The notes under the pieces are model-generated. The model was not told the origin of the DNA, searched no databases, and saw only the letters and a program-made list of their open reading frames with translations. A stretch of 64,000 bases of DNA. Source: Sphingobium chlorophenolicum. GTDB lineage: Bacteria; Pseudomonadota; Alphaproteobacteria; Sphingomonadales; Sphingomonadaceae. This document shows, piece after piece, positions 52,303 to 60,940 of the stretch. How positions within the stretch are numbered: the stretch's first letter is position 1; each line of letters starts with the position of its first letter. The translations under genes and the position numbers were made by a program. The stretch lies in assembly GCF_000722875.1 (NCBI RefSeq), contig NZ_JFHR01000021.1, positions 24,162 to 88,161 of the forward strand, in the 5' to 3' direction.

Positions 52303-54417
52303 TCAGGCGGTGGCGCTCAACGGCGCTTCCTGCCAATCCAGCGGTCCTTTCAACCGGTCGGATAGACCGGACGGCGCGATGATCCGCGTCTGAGCGCTCA
52401 GCTTTTCCTGGACGGGGGCCGCATCGGGCAGGCGCGGGACGCCCTGTGCAATGCTCAAATCCGCCGCCCACAGCCGCCGGACGACTGCGAGGGCTGCGGC
52501 CGATGCGGAAGGACGATGGGCGTTGACCTCGATCGATCCGGTGAACAGCGATATGATCAACCGGTCGCGAACCTCCTCCGAATGGAAGTCGAACTCGACG
52601 CCGATCCGCCTGCCTGCGCGGCGCACAAATCCGCGCACCAGGCCGACATCGGGCACCACCATCTCGACGCGGTCGCCGACCCGCAGGTCCGTCGGCTCGT
52701 CCATTTCCAGCCCCAGGCCCGAAATCGATATGTCGCCCCGGTCCGACCGGATCATCTGCCCGTCGCCGCCCAGCAACGTCACGCCCTGCCGCAACGCGAA
52801 GCGTTCCTCGCCGCGGACGCGCGGCTTTTCCAGGCACATCATCGCCACCAGCAGCAGCATGAACATGTTCAGCATGGTCCACAGCGCGACCATTGGCATC
52901 AGGCCCATCTGCGACACGATGTGGCGGTCGGCGCTCGCATTGATCATCAGTCCCGCGAAGCTGACCCCGATCAGCAAAAGCGCCCCGCATAATATCGTGC
53001 TTTCCCAGGGGCTGCCGCCCGCGTCCGATCCCTTGGGCGTGACCTTGAAGACCAGCCCCTTCGGCTTGAAGAGCGTCTGCAAAGCGACCGGCAATATGCG
53101 AAAGGTCTGGAACATCGACAATATCTGCGCCGCCAGCGGATAATAGCGGCCCGGCGCGAGCAGGGTAATGCCGCTCATCATCGCGACGATCAGGGGCAGG
53201 ACATAGTGGATCACGGACTGGAGGTCGATGCCGGTCATCGGCGCCAGATTGAACAGCATGAAGAGAATGGGCGTCAGCACCATGAAGACCGATTGCAGGC
53301 CCTGGGTGATCCATGCGCTGGGCAGGAAGAGCAGGCGATGGCGCAGCTTCAGCCCCGGTCCCAGCGGACCCTGCTTCAGATAGAGGATCTGGATCGCGCC
53401 CTGCGCCCAGCGCTGGCGCTGGACGAAGAAGGCCGCGGTGCTTTCCGGCGCCAGACCGAAGGCAAGCGGTTCGTTCAGATAGCGCGTTACATAGCCCTGC
53501 CGCAGGCTGGCCATGGTCAGCAGCATATCCTCCGTAATCGATCCTTCCGGCAACCCGCCGCCGATCGATTCGAACAGCGTCCTGCGCGTGACGGAATTCG
53601 ACCCGCAGCAGAAGGCCGCGTCCCACCCGTCGCGGCCGGGCATGATCGCTTCGAAGAAGAAGCGCTGGTCGTCGGGCATCGTCTGTTGCAGGCCCAGATT
53701 GGTCTGCATCGGATCATGATTGTAGAAGCTGTGCGGAACCTGGACGATGCCGATCCGCTCCTCGTCGAAAAAGCCCATCGTGCGCAGGAGGAAATCGCGC
53801 CGGGGCACGAAATCGGCGTCGAACACCGCGACGAACGGCGCTTGCGTGACCGTCAGCCCGTGATTGATGTTGCCCGCCTTCGCGCCCTTGTTATCGGGGC
53901 GGTTGACATAGCCCGCGCCCTTCGCGACGCACAGGTCGCGCACCCATGGCCGACGTCCGTCGTCCAGCACCCACACCCGCGCATCCGGCCATTCAAGGGA
54001 GAGGCAACCCAATATGGTCTTTTCCAGCACTTCGCGGGGTTCGTTATAGGTGGCGATGAACACGTCCACCGGCGGCAGGCTGGTGGCGTCCTCGTCCCAT
54101 GCCCTGCGCAGCCGCGCCTCCCCCCGGTCAGCCTCCGCCGAGCGGTCGCGAGGGCGAGCCAGTATGGCGAGCAGGATGGCGCCGTCGAACAGCGCCGCCA
54201 CTTCCACGAACAGGCAGATGAGCGGCCAGCATAAGGCGCGCGCACCCGAACCCCAGGGAATCGTCTGGCTGATCCGCCATTGCAGATAGTAGAGGATCGT
54301 GCAGCCGATGGTCGCGATCAGGCCGGGACGCGACGGCCATATCTTTCCGAACAGCAGCAGCAGTCCGGCCAGCAGGGCCAGCGGCGCGAAGGGCGTCGTT
54401 ATGGCGATGCCGGACAT
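52303..54417 (-). CDS. Cellulose-synthase-like glycosyltransferase with PilZ domain
   Basis: A membrane enzyme of 704 residues. The GT2 core has VDVFIATYNEP, VFDADFVPR (DxD), SITEDMLLT (TED) and VQRQRWAQGAIQI (QxxRW), as in BcsA. Several helices flank it, and residues about 555-660 form a PilZ-like domain with RGEERFALRQ and DISISGLGLEMD, the c-di-GMP contacts. It polymerises a sugar nucleotide and exports the glycan through its own channel. No bcsB, bcsC or bcsZ follows; the upstream HlyD-type adaptor gene is the only partner, so the polymer may not be cellulose. Confidence 0.9.
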   Translation of the reverse strand: MSGIAITTPFAPLALLAGLLLLFGKIWPSRPGLIATIGCTILYYLQWRISQTIPWGSGARALCWPLICLFVEVAALFDGAILLAILARPRDRSAEADRGEARLRRAWDEDATSLPPVDVFIATYNEPREVLEKTILGCLSLEWPDARVWVLDDGRRPWVRDLCVAKGAGYVNRPDNKGAKAGNINHGLTVTQAPFVAVFDADFVPRRDFLLRTMGFFDEERIGIVQVPHSFYNHDPMQTNLGLQQTMPDDQRFFFEAIMPGRDGWDAAFCCGSNSVTRRTLFESIGGGLPEGSITEDMLLTMASLRQGYVTRYLNEPLAFGLAPESTAAFFVQRQRWAQGAIQILYLKQGPLGPGLKLRHRLLFLPSAWITQGLQSVFMVLTPILFMLFNLAPMTGIDLQSVIHYVLPLIVAMMSGITLLAPGRYYPLAAQILSMFQTFRILPVALQTLFKPKGLVFKVTPKGSDAGGSPWESTILCGALLLIGVSFAGLMINASADRHIVSQMGLMPMVALWTMLNMFMLLLVAMMCLEKPRVRGEERFALRQGVTLLGGDGQMIRSDRGDISISGLGLEMDEPTDLRVGDRVEMVVPDVGLVRGFVRRAGRRIGVEFDFHSEEVRDRLIISLFTGSIEVNAHRPSASAAALAVVRRLWAADLSIAQGVPRLPDAAPVQEKLSAQTRIIAPSGLSDRLKGPLDWQEAPLSATA

Positions 54418-54423
54418 TGTCCG

Positions 54424-55614
54424 TCAGAGCCTGCGGCTGAACCGCACCTCGGCCAGGCGGCCCACATCGCATTTCCGCCCGGCATTGATCTGACGGGGTT
54501 CAGGCGCGGGCAGCGCGACATCGACCATGATCTCCCGGTCTTCCGGCAGGGAATAGTTGGATGCGGCCAGCAATTCTTCCTTGCGGCGGCCAGCAGCGCC
54601 GGTGATGTTCACCACCCTGCCCTTCAACCACTGGTCCGATCCGATCATGCGGACATCGGCGGGCGTGCCGGGACCGATGACCTCCGCCTTGCGTTCCGGC
54701 AGGGCGACCTGGACGAAACGGCGGCGGCAATCGAGCAGGTCCAGCACCGGTTCGCCAGCGCGGATCGCCGCGCCGGGACTGGCGGCCGCGGCCCACACCA
54801 ATGTTCCGGCGGGGGCGCGATAGCCCGACCGGGCCTGCGCATCCTTCAGGCGCAGGCTGGCCTGGCGGTAGCGTGCCGTCGCGTCGCTCAGCGTCTTTTC
54901 GACCATCTGCCTTTGCAGCAGCAGCCGGTCCGCCTGCTGCACCGCATAGGGCGCGTCATTATAGCTGTCACCCACGAAGACGTCAGATTGCGCGGCATTC
55001 CGCGTGACCTGAATGGCCTGCAACCGGGCGGCGGCGCTTTCGCAATTGCTGCTCTTCAGCGATGCCGCGGCCTCCGCCTTCTGCACCCCGGCCGGGGAAA
55101 TGAAGCCCTGCGCCGCCAGGGTCCGGGTGCGCGCCAGATTGGCGGCCTGTTCGGCCCGCTCGGCCCGGCAACCGGCAAGATCGGCCTGCGCGGCATCCCG
55201 GTCGGCGGTCAGGCGGGCGCCCATCGCGCCCGAAAAGAGCGCGGCACGCTGCGTCAGCCGTTGCGTCTGGCCGTTCAGTTCCGCCAACTGCCGCTGACTA
55301 AGCGACATTTCGGTCTGCGCCAGTTCTGCTTCGGCCTTGAGGTCCGCGACCGCGCCCGTGTCCTGCGACAGGTTCAGCAGGGCAATCGCGGTGGTCCGGT
55401 CGAAATAGCGTCCGTCGGCGGGAAGATCGGCCACCGTGCCGTCGGCGGCGGCGGTGAGCCGGATCAGCGGCGCGTTGATCGCCGCCTGGGTGGAAACATC
55501 GTTCAATATATAGGGCGCGAAGCCCATGGCCCCGACGCCGATCAGACCGGTCGCCAGCAGGATGCGCGCATGTCTCGCCCGCAGGAGTTGTTGAACAGCG
55601 ATCATCTTAACCAT
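54424..55614 (-). CDS. HlyD-family membrane fusion/adaptor protein
   Basis: A protein of 396 residues with one N-terminal membrane helix (ARILLATGLIGVGAMGFAPYIL), a split lipoyl/barrel-sandwich domain (INAPLIRLTAAADGTVADLP and GYRAPAGTLVWAAAASPGAAI), a long coiled-coil hairpin in between (residues about 95-235) and a beta-barrel end. Such adaptors bridge inner- and outer-membrane parts of exporters; with alginate-like synthases Alg44 plays this role. It stands 6 bp upstream of the glycosyltransferase gene, so it likely forms a minimal secretion complex with it. Confidence 0.88.
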   Translation of the reverse strand: MVKMIAVQQLLRARHARILLATGLIGVGAMGFAPYILNDVSTQAAINAPLIRLTAAADGTVADLPADGRYFDRTTAIALLNLSQDTGAVADLKAEAELAQTEMSLSQRQLAELNGQTQRLTQRAALFSGAMGARLTADRDAAQADLAGCRAERAEQAANLARTRTLAAQGFISPAGVQKAEAAASLKSSNCESAAARLQAIQVTRNAAQSDVFVGDSYNDAPYAVQQADRLLLQRQMVEKTLSDATARYRQASLRLKDAQARSGYRAPAGTLVWAAAASPGAAIRAGEPVLDLLDCRRRFVQVALPERKAEVIGPGTPADVRMIGSDQWLKGRVVNITGAAGRRKEELLAASNYSLPEDREIMVDVALPAPEPRQINAGRKCDVGRLAEVRFSRRL

Positions 55615-55741
55615 ATCCCTGCGGCGAGCCTATGATTGCCGCGATGCTCCTTCGGCATAGCGGAGCAAGGTTAGGGACATGTTAATGACGTTCGCGCCGA
55701 CGGCCGGAAATAGCCCGCCGTCGGCGCTGCCATTCAGGACG

Positions 55742-56914
55742 TCACAGGCGATGGGAGAAGCTGACCCCCGCGAAGCCGTAACGCGATTTGAGCGTGGTTC
55801 CCGCGCTGTGGCCGGTTCCGACCACCTTGCCGTTCAGCTCATAGTCCGCGCTGAACGTGATTTCATCCTTCTCGCCCAACCGCTTGGTGAAGCCGAAGGT
55901 CAGCGAACGGGATGCCGTGCCCGGAGTATTGACGTTCGCCAAGACGAAATCGCTGCTGAAATGCCGTTTGGCAAGGCTGGTGCCGGCGCGAACCGTCAGG
56001 CCCGGCGTCAAATCGTAGGAGGCGCCGATCTTGAAGATATTATGATCGCGCCATCCGAAACCCGCCTGCTCGCTGAAGGCCTTCACGTCGCTCCAGTTGG
56101 TCCGGACGAAGTCGAAGCCGAGAGCGAAACGCGCGTTCGGCTTGATCGAAATGCCTGCGCCGATTTGTTCGGGCGTGTCTATGGTCCCTCCCAGGCCCGC
56201 CAGCAGATCCTGATCATAGCCCTTCAGGCGGGACATCCGCACCTTCGTCATATAGGTGGCGCCGATGGCCAAGGATGGAGTCGGCTTCCACAGGACGCCG
56301 AACCGCCCGCCCACGCCGAATGCATGGCTCCATCCGTGATTGGGCAATTGGGCCGGTCCTTGGGCCGTTGGCACGATGACGCCCCTGGCGCGGAAGAATT
56401 CGTTGACCAGGCCGATCCCGACGCCGATGGAAAGATTGTCGCGAAGCTTCAGCGCGACGACGGGCGCGATCCCCGCCTGAATGAAGTTGGCGCGTTCCTT
56501 GGAAAAGCCCATGCCCGGCAGGAACGGCTTGTTGTAGCTCTGGCCCAACCCGCCGCCGAAGGAGGTGACGGCGAGCGTCACCCGGTCGTTCAGGTGATAA
56601 TTCACCCCGAAGTCCGGGATCGGCTGATATTGATGACCCTTCACATCGTTGCCCGGCAGGAACAGGCCCGTGGTGCGGGTGTTCAGGATGAAGAGTTGAG
56701 CGCCGATCTCGAATCCGCTCTCCACGAAGGAGGCCCCGGCCGGATTGATCGTCGCCGCTTCCGGCCCCTGAGGCAGCGCGATCCCGACGCCCCCCATGCC
56801 GGTGGCCCGCGCATTTGCCCCCGTAAGATAATATCCGTCCGTGGCGTGGGCGGGAAATGCCGTCCCCAGGCCAATCAGACAGATTCCAACTCCTAAAACA
56901 CTGAATTTACGCAT
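55742..56914 (-). CDS. FadL/OmpP1-family outer-membrane porin
   Basis: A 390-residue barrel with signal peptide MRKFSVLGVGICLIGLGTAFPAHA and the FadL start GYYLTGANARATGMGGVGIA, followed by PQGPEAATINPAG. The family carries long-chain fatty acids and hydrophobic aromatics through the outer membrane. The ATG at 56914 has GGAGAG before it; a longer ORF start 24 bases upstream is less likely. Its upstream 525 bp are AT-rich and hold a hairpin and three equal palindromes, so its expression is probably tightly regulated. Confidence 0.92.
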   Translation of the reverse strand: MRKFSVLGVGICLIGLGTAFPAHATDGYYLTGANARATGMGGVGIALPQGPEAATINPAGASFVESGFEIGAQLFILNTRTTGLFLPGNDVKGHQYQPIPDFGVNYHLNDRVTLAVTSFGGGLGQSYNKPFLPGMGFSKERANFIQAGIAPVVALKLRDNLSIGVGIGLVNEFFRARGVIVPTAQGPAQLPNHGWSHAFGVGGRFGVLWKPTPSLAIGATYMTKVRMSRLKGYDQDLLAGLGGTIDTPEQIGAGISIKPNARFALGFDFVRTNWSDVKAFSEQAGFGWRDHNIFKIGASYDLTPGLTVRAGTSLAKRHFSSDFVLANVNTPGTASRSLTFGFTKRLGEKDEITFSADYELNGKVVGTGHSAGTTLKSRYGFAGVSFSHRL

Positions 56915-56940
56915 CACTCTCTCCAAAACACACGTCATTT

Positions 56941-56972
56941 CCGGCTTCAGGGGGGTGAAGCCGGGCTTTTTT
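56941..56972 (+). terminator. Intrinsic terminator facing right, upstream of the fadL-like gene
   Basis: CCGGCTTCA (56941-56949) and TGAAGCCGG (56956-56964), loop of six G, then GCTTTTTT. On the plus strand it is a full rho-independent terminator without a gene before it; on the minus strand it lies in the 5' leader of the porin mRNA. Confidence 0.6.
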
Positions 56973-57087
56973 CGGCATTAACCGCAGGAAGCGGGCGAAA
57001 GACCGCCGAAGCGGTCCGCCATATTTCCTCGCTTCCCAGCGTCATGAGATCGAGCGACCCGAAATTCTTTTAACTTATTGTTTCGCC

Positions 57088-57102
57088 GAATGATCTTCAT
57101 TC
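57088..57102. promoter_or_regulatory. Inverted repeat GAATG-N5-CATTC, copy 1
   Basis: GAATGATCTTCATTC; the arms extend by one pair (C/G). Three copies of this pattern occur in the 525-bp gap upstream of the porin gene, which otherwise shows no gene. Confidence 0.55.
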
Positions 57103-57145
57103 GATTTCCGTATCATGTCGGACGGATGGTTCGAGGGAATTTAAT

Positions 57146-57160
57146 GAATGGCGGTCATTC
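57146..57160. promoter_or_regulatory. Inverted repeat GAATG-N5-CATTC, copy 2
   Basis: GAATGGCGGTCATTC, 58 bp from copy 1. Confidence 0.5.
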
Positions 57161-57265
57161 GGGTTATGGATGAAGATGCCGAACTCAATCATGTGAAGAG
57201 TTCATCGTCCAAAAGCCGCATGTCGTCGCAAATTTCTCGGAAATCGATGACAATATTCGGGTGGT

Positions 57266-57280
57266 GAATGATAACCATTC
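57266..57280. promoter_or_regulatory. Inverted repeat GAATG-N5-CATTC, copy 3
   Basis: GAATGATAACCATTC with arms extending to GTGAATG/CATTCAC; 120 bp from copy 2. A further ACTGA/TCAGT repeat follows at 57281-57298. Confidence 0.55.
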
Positions 57281-57439
57281 ACTGATCATCCAATCAGTTT
57301 CCGCCGGAAATCATACCGAAATCTCATCCGAAACAATTGTCGAAACCGGAATCAGCCATGACGACATGGGCTGAAATTTTCCGATCAACAATCCGAATGG
57401 CTCGCCCAATCCGGAAAATCGGATGCAAGCTGCATCGAC

Positions 57440-58174
57440 TTACGGCTTTTCCCCGGCAGTCGTAGACATAGCCGCGAAGGGCGCCGGATGCGCCGCAACA
57501 ACAGGCCGGACAAGCGCATCGATCTGCTCATTCAACGCCGCGATGGCATAATCGATGCGATCGCTCTCGCTGATCGCGCGCTCGATCACGGCCCGCCCTT
57601 CACCGAAACCCGCCAGGCTGGTGATCATCAGCGCGGCGCGCACCCCGGCTTCGGTGGGCGTCAGGCGGCCGCCCGCGGCACGCTCGACAAGCACCGCCGC
57701 AAATTCGATGCCCGGCCCCCAGAGCCTGTCGTAGAGATAGTCGAAGGCGGGACTGCGGTTCGCCATTGCACGCTGGATGAACAGGTTGCGGTTCACCGCG
57801 TCGCTGGACGCGAGAAGGAAGCGGGCCAGGGCCGCCATCAACCCTTTGAGCCGCTCTCCGATGACGGCTGCGGGAAGCCCGGCGTCCAGCGCCTCCTGCG
57901 CCTGCACCGCCGCCGGATTCAGCGCCTCCGAATATTGACCGGCGATATGCTGGGCGCAGGCCAGATAAAGCCCCTCCTTGCTGCCGAAATAATAGGTGAG
58001 CGCGGGCAGGTTCACCCCGGCCCGTTTCGCGATCTGGCGCGTCGTCACCCTTTCGAAGCCGTCCGGCCCGAAACAGTCGAGCGCCGCCTCCAACAGCCGG
58101 GCGCGCGTCTGCTCACCCTTGGCATAGCCGCCTTCCGAAGGGCGAAGCGGCGGCTGGGAGGGAGAAGGGTTCAT
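57440..58174 (-). CDS. TetR-family regulator (CerR type)
   Basis: A protein of 244 residues. The TetR HTH lies at residues about 22-70 (TRARLLEAALDCFGPDGFERVTTRQIAKRAGVNLPALTYYFGSKEGLY), the C-terminal part matches the DUF1956/CerR-like helical ligand domain. It is divergent from the DUF2306 gene across a 124-bp gap with a 12-bp palindrome, so it likely represses itself and that gene. The effector is unknown. Confidence 0.93.
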   Translation of the reverse strand: MNPSPSQPPLRPSEGGYAKGEQTRARLLEAALDCFGPDGFERVTTRQIAKRAGVNLPALTYYFGSKEGLYLACAQHIAGQYSEALNPAAVQAQEALDAGLPAAVIGERLKGLMAALARFLLASSDAVNRNLFIQRAMANRSPAFDYLYDRLWGPGIEFAAVLVERAAGGRLTPTEAGVRAALMITSLAGFGEGRAVIERAISESDRIDYAIAALNEQIDALVRPVVAAHPAPFAAMSTTAGEKP

Positions 58175-58212
58175 GCGGATTCCCGTCCAATTATTATCGC
58201 TTGATAGAAATA

Positions 58213-58224
58213 TATCATATGATA
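58213..58224. promoter_or_regulatory. TetR operator candidate
   Basis: TATCATATGATA, a perfect 12-bp palindrome inside a wider AT-rich dyad, 39 bp upstream of the tetR start and 75 bp before the DUF2306 gene. Confidence 0.55.
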
Positions 58225-58298
58225 CATATCTGCGCCGAACTCGTCCACGTCCAAACTGTCGGCACGGCGGACATGATAGCGAAAAGCCGGAGATTCAA

Positions 58299-59144
58299 AT
58301 GGAAATGATCGCACCTGAGGCGGCCCTGGCGCAGAGCGCGAAGGCAGGCGCGCTGCTTCGCCGCAGTTCCCAGGCCCTGGTCGCAACCGTCTGGGCCAGC
58401 GGAATCCTGTTCGGCGCCTATATACTGGTCTTTTTCGGCGGATCGGCCCTGGGCGGGTTGGCCGAGCGATGGAACGGGGCGCTGCGCGGCCTTCACGACC
58501 CGGCCCTTCCCTCGGCGGTGATCGCGATCGGCCTCCATTTCGCGGCGGGGGGGATATTGCTGCTGCTCGGCCCCATCCAACTCATCGGTCCGATACGCCG
58601 CGCAGCCCCTCGTCTCCACCGGTGGCTCGGCCGCCTCTATGTCGGCGCGGCGGCGCTGGCGGGCGTCGGCGGGTCGATCTTCATCCTGGTGAAGGGAACG
58701 ATCGGCGGACCGGTGATGGACGTCGGCTTCGGCATCTACGGCGCACTCATGATCCTGTGCGCCGAACGGGCCTTCACCCTAGCCCGGCAGCGCCGGTTCG
58801 ACGCGCATCGCGCCTGGGCCATCCGCCTTTTCGCCCTGACCGTGGGATCGTGGCTCTACCGCATGGAATATGCGCTCTGGTTTCTTGCCATGGGCAATCT
58901 GGGGACAAATCATTTCCACGGCTGGTTCGACGCCATCATGGCCTTCTTCTTCTATATCCCCAATCTGCTGGTCGCCGAATTCTTCATCCGGGCAGGAGAC
59001 GGGGCCGGCGTTCCGAAGAAGGAAACCCCGGCGGCGCTCGCGCTGATCGCGGCCACCATTTTCGTCGCCATTGCGACCTGGTTCTTCACCGTGTCGCTCT
59101 GGGGGCCGGGCATGGCGCGGGGCGTGGAAGGATTGGCGGGGTAA
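58299..59144 (+). CDS. DUF2306 family membrane protein
   Basis: A 281-residue protein with about eight hydrophobic helices and the conserved HRWLGRLYVGAAAL and RRFDAHRAWAIRLFAL segments that mark DUF2306. The His and Arg residues in these are kept, resembling haem- or quinone-linked membrane families, but the function is unknown. The ATG at 58299 has CCGGAGA in front. It is paired with the TetR gene, and is perhaps involved in membrane stress or lipid change, given the desaturase gene that follows convergently 4 bp after its stop. Confidence 0.82.
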   Translation: MEMIAPEAALAQSAKAGALLRRSSQALVATVWASGILFGAYILVFFGGSALGGLAERWNGALRGLHDPALPSAVIAIGLHFAAGGILLLLGPIQLIGPIRRAAPRLHRWLGRLYVGAAALAGVGGSIFILVKGTIGGPVMDVGFGIYGALMILCAERAFTLARQRRFDAHRAWAIRLFALTVGSWLYRMEYALWFLAMGNLGTNHFHGWFDAIMAFFFYIPNLLVAEFFIRAGDGAGVPKKETPAALALIAATIFVAIATWFFTVSLWGPGMARGVEGLAG

Positions 59145-59148
59145 TAGC

Positions 59149-60153
59149 CTAGGAGTGCGTGGCGGGCAGGTCGGCGCCTGCTGACGCGGGCGGCGGCATC
59201 AATTCCCTGATCACGCCCCAATAGCCCTGCGTGATGTGCGCGCCCGCCACATAGGCGGGGTCGGTCATCAAATGGACGTGCAGCCGGCGCAAATTGGGCC
59301 AGGGCACGGACGGGAACAGATGATGTTCCAGATGATAGCTGACGTTGAGCGGCGCGATCAGGAACCGGTCGAGCCATGTCGGGATGATCGTGCGTGTGCC
59401 GTTGAGCTCCTGCTCATCGGCGACGCCATTATGTTCCGCTATCGCCCGAATCCGGTTGAAGACATTCGCCCAGATGAATTGCGGGATCAGGAGAAGTGCC
59501 AATATCTGCCAGCGCCAGGGCGACCACAGGATCAGGCCATAGAAGAATATGGCCCAGACGACATAGCGGATGCGCAGCCCCAGGCTATAATCATAGTCGA
59601 AGCGGCCGGGATTATGGAAATTGGCGAAAGGCGCCCATATCCGGCTGTCCCGCGCCATTCGGTAGAAATTGAGGCCCGTCACGCTGCGGACCAGCAGCCA
59701 GACCATGGCAGCCGGGCTTTTCGGGAAATGCTGGTCGGGATCCCGACGCTGGACGCGATAGTCGCGGTCGCGCAGGGTGTTGGTGTAGCGGTGGTGAAAT
59801 AAATGATTGGCGCGGTACAGATGGATGCTGAAGCCGAGCGGATAGGCGACGAAAATGTCGCCTATCAGATCGTTGACGCGGCGATTGCTGAACAGCATCC
59901 CGTGACAGGCGTCATGCATCATCACCGCAAGGCATTGAATGCGCGATCCGATGACGAGGCCCGCCAGCAGGTAAACCGGAACCCGGTCGACCTGGATCGC
60001 GACCGCTCCAGCCCCAATCGCAATCGCCCACTGTAGAATGAGCAGCAGCGCGTTGCGGCGGTTGTCGATGACGGAAAGTTCGCGGATGAGCGCCAATGTC
60101 CCGCGCCGCGAATATCGATATCCGGGGGGACGCTCCTTGGCGATTTCTTCCAT
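59149..60153 (-). CDS. Membrane fatty acid desaturase
   Basis: A protein of 334 residues with the three His boxes of membrane di-iron desaturases: HDACH near residue 88, HLFHHRYTN near 125 and YHLEHHLFPSVP near residue 265, plus about four membrane helices. It introduces a double bond or hydroxyl group into acyl lipids or related hydrophobic molecules using O2. The ATG at 60153 (MEEIAKERPPGYRYSRRG) is supported by GGAGA; a longer frame of 48 codons has no coding character. It may be transcribed with the GST gene upstream. Confidence 0.92.
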   Translation of the reverse strand: MEEIAKERPPGYRYSRRGTLALIRELSVIDNRRNALLLILQWAIAIGAGAVAIQVDRVPVYLLAGLVIGSRIQCLAVMMHDACHGMLFSNRRVNDLIGDIFVAYPLGFSIHLYRANHLFHHRYTNTLRDRDYRVQRRDPDQHFPKSPAAMVWLLVRSVTGLNFYRMARDSRIWAPFANFHNPGRFDYDYSLGLRIRYVVWAIFFYGLILWSPWRWQILALLLIPQFIWANVFNRIRAIAEHNGVADEQELNGTRTIIPTWLDRFLIAPLNVSYHLEHHLFPSVPWPNLRRLHVHLMTDPAYVAGAHITQGYWGVIRELMPPPASAGADLPATHS

Positions 60154-60215
60154 GGGCGTAGTCTCCGAAAACGATATGAACTGGCGCGGGACGGTATGGT
60201 TGGCGGATACCGGCG

Positions 60216-60836
60216 TCAAGCCTGCTCGTAGGAGAGTTGAAGCCCGGACTGATCGTCCAATGCCGCTGCCCGGACAGCAGCCGGGCGGCTGCGGCACCGC
60301 TCGATATAGGCATCGATAGCCCCATCCGCCGGGAAGGCAGGGCGCCCGAAGGCAAGAGCGCTGCCGATCAGCAAATCCGCGCCGGTGAACTGGTCGCCCA
60401 TCACATAGGGCCCTTGGTCGAGTGCGGCCCGCAATCTGGCGACCACGGCCTCATGCGCCCGTTGCTTTTGCGGCGATCCGGCAAGATCGCCGGACAGGCC
60501 TGCAAACAGCGCCTGTTCCAGTTCGGTGGCATACCAGCCGATCCAGGTGAGATAGTCGCCACGACGCGGATCGACCGGCGCAGGCGCAAGCCCCGCCTGC
60601 GGGAACGTGTCGAGCAGATAGAGCACAATCGCAACGGACTCCGCCAGCAACACGCCGTCATGAACGATGGCGGGCACCCGTTTGTCCGGATGGGGGTTGG
60701 CCATGTCCGGCTGGCCTTCGCCGGTCATCGGGCGAAAGATGGAGACGGGACGAATCTCATAGGGAAGGCCTAACTCCTCCAGCAACCAGATGATGCGGGA
60801 CGAACGCGACTGCGGCGCATGGAACAGGGTGATCAT
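60216..60836 (-). CDS. Glutathione S-transferase
   Basis: A 206-residue GST: FHAPQSRSSRIIWLLEELGLPYE in the thioredoxin-like domain, KRVPAIVHDG with the cis-Pro, LLAESVAIVLYLLD with the Glu-Ser pair, and the C-terminal N-capping box FTGADLLIGSAL. It conjugates glutathione to electrophiles. It is divergent from a WYL-type regulator gene across a 104-bp gap with a 24-bp palindrome; the regulator is probably its repressor or activator. Confidence 0.92.
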   Translation of the reverse strand: MITLFHAPQSRSSRIIWLLEELGLPYEIRPVSIFRPMTGEGQPDMANPHPDKRVPAIVHDGVLLAESVAIVLYLLDTFPQAGLAPAPVDPRRGDYLTWIGWYATELEQALFAGLSGDLAGSPQKQRAHEAVVARLRAALDQGPYVMGDQFTGADLLIGSALAFGRPAFPADGAIDAYIERCRSRPAAVRAAALDDQSGLQLSYEQA

Positions 60837-60905
60837 GGAATTCTCCTCGGTGGAAACTCACCCTGCGACCGATGGCGCGGAGTGATTCCCCCTTGTAGGA
60901 CGACC

Positions 60906-60929
60906 CTGCTGACAGCATCCTGTCAGCAG
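60906..60929. promoter_or_regulatory. 24-bp palindrome between the GST and WYL genes
   Basis: CTGCTGACAG (60906-60915) and CTGTCAGCAG (60920-60929): 10-bp perfect arms with 4-nt spacer, directly before the ribosome site of the WYL regulator. A strong operator candidate. Confidence 0.6.
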
Positions 60930-60940
60930 GAGGCAGGACG

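Noticed and set aside
52040..53626. Minus-strand open frame of 528 codons across the GntR end and the glycosyltransferase
   Set aside because: It crosses two real genes in other frames and has no motif.
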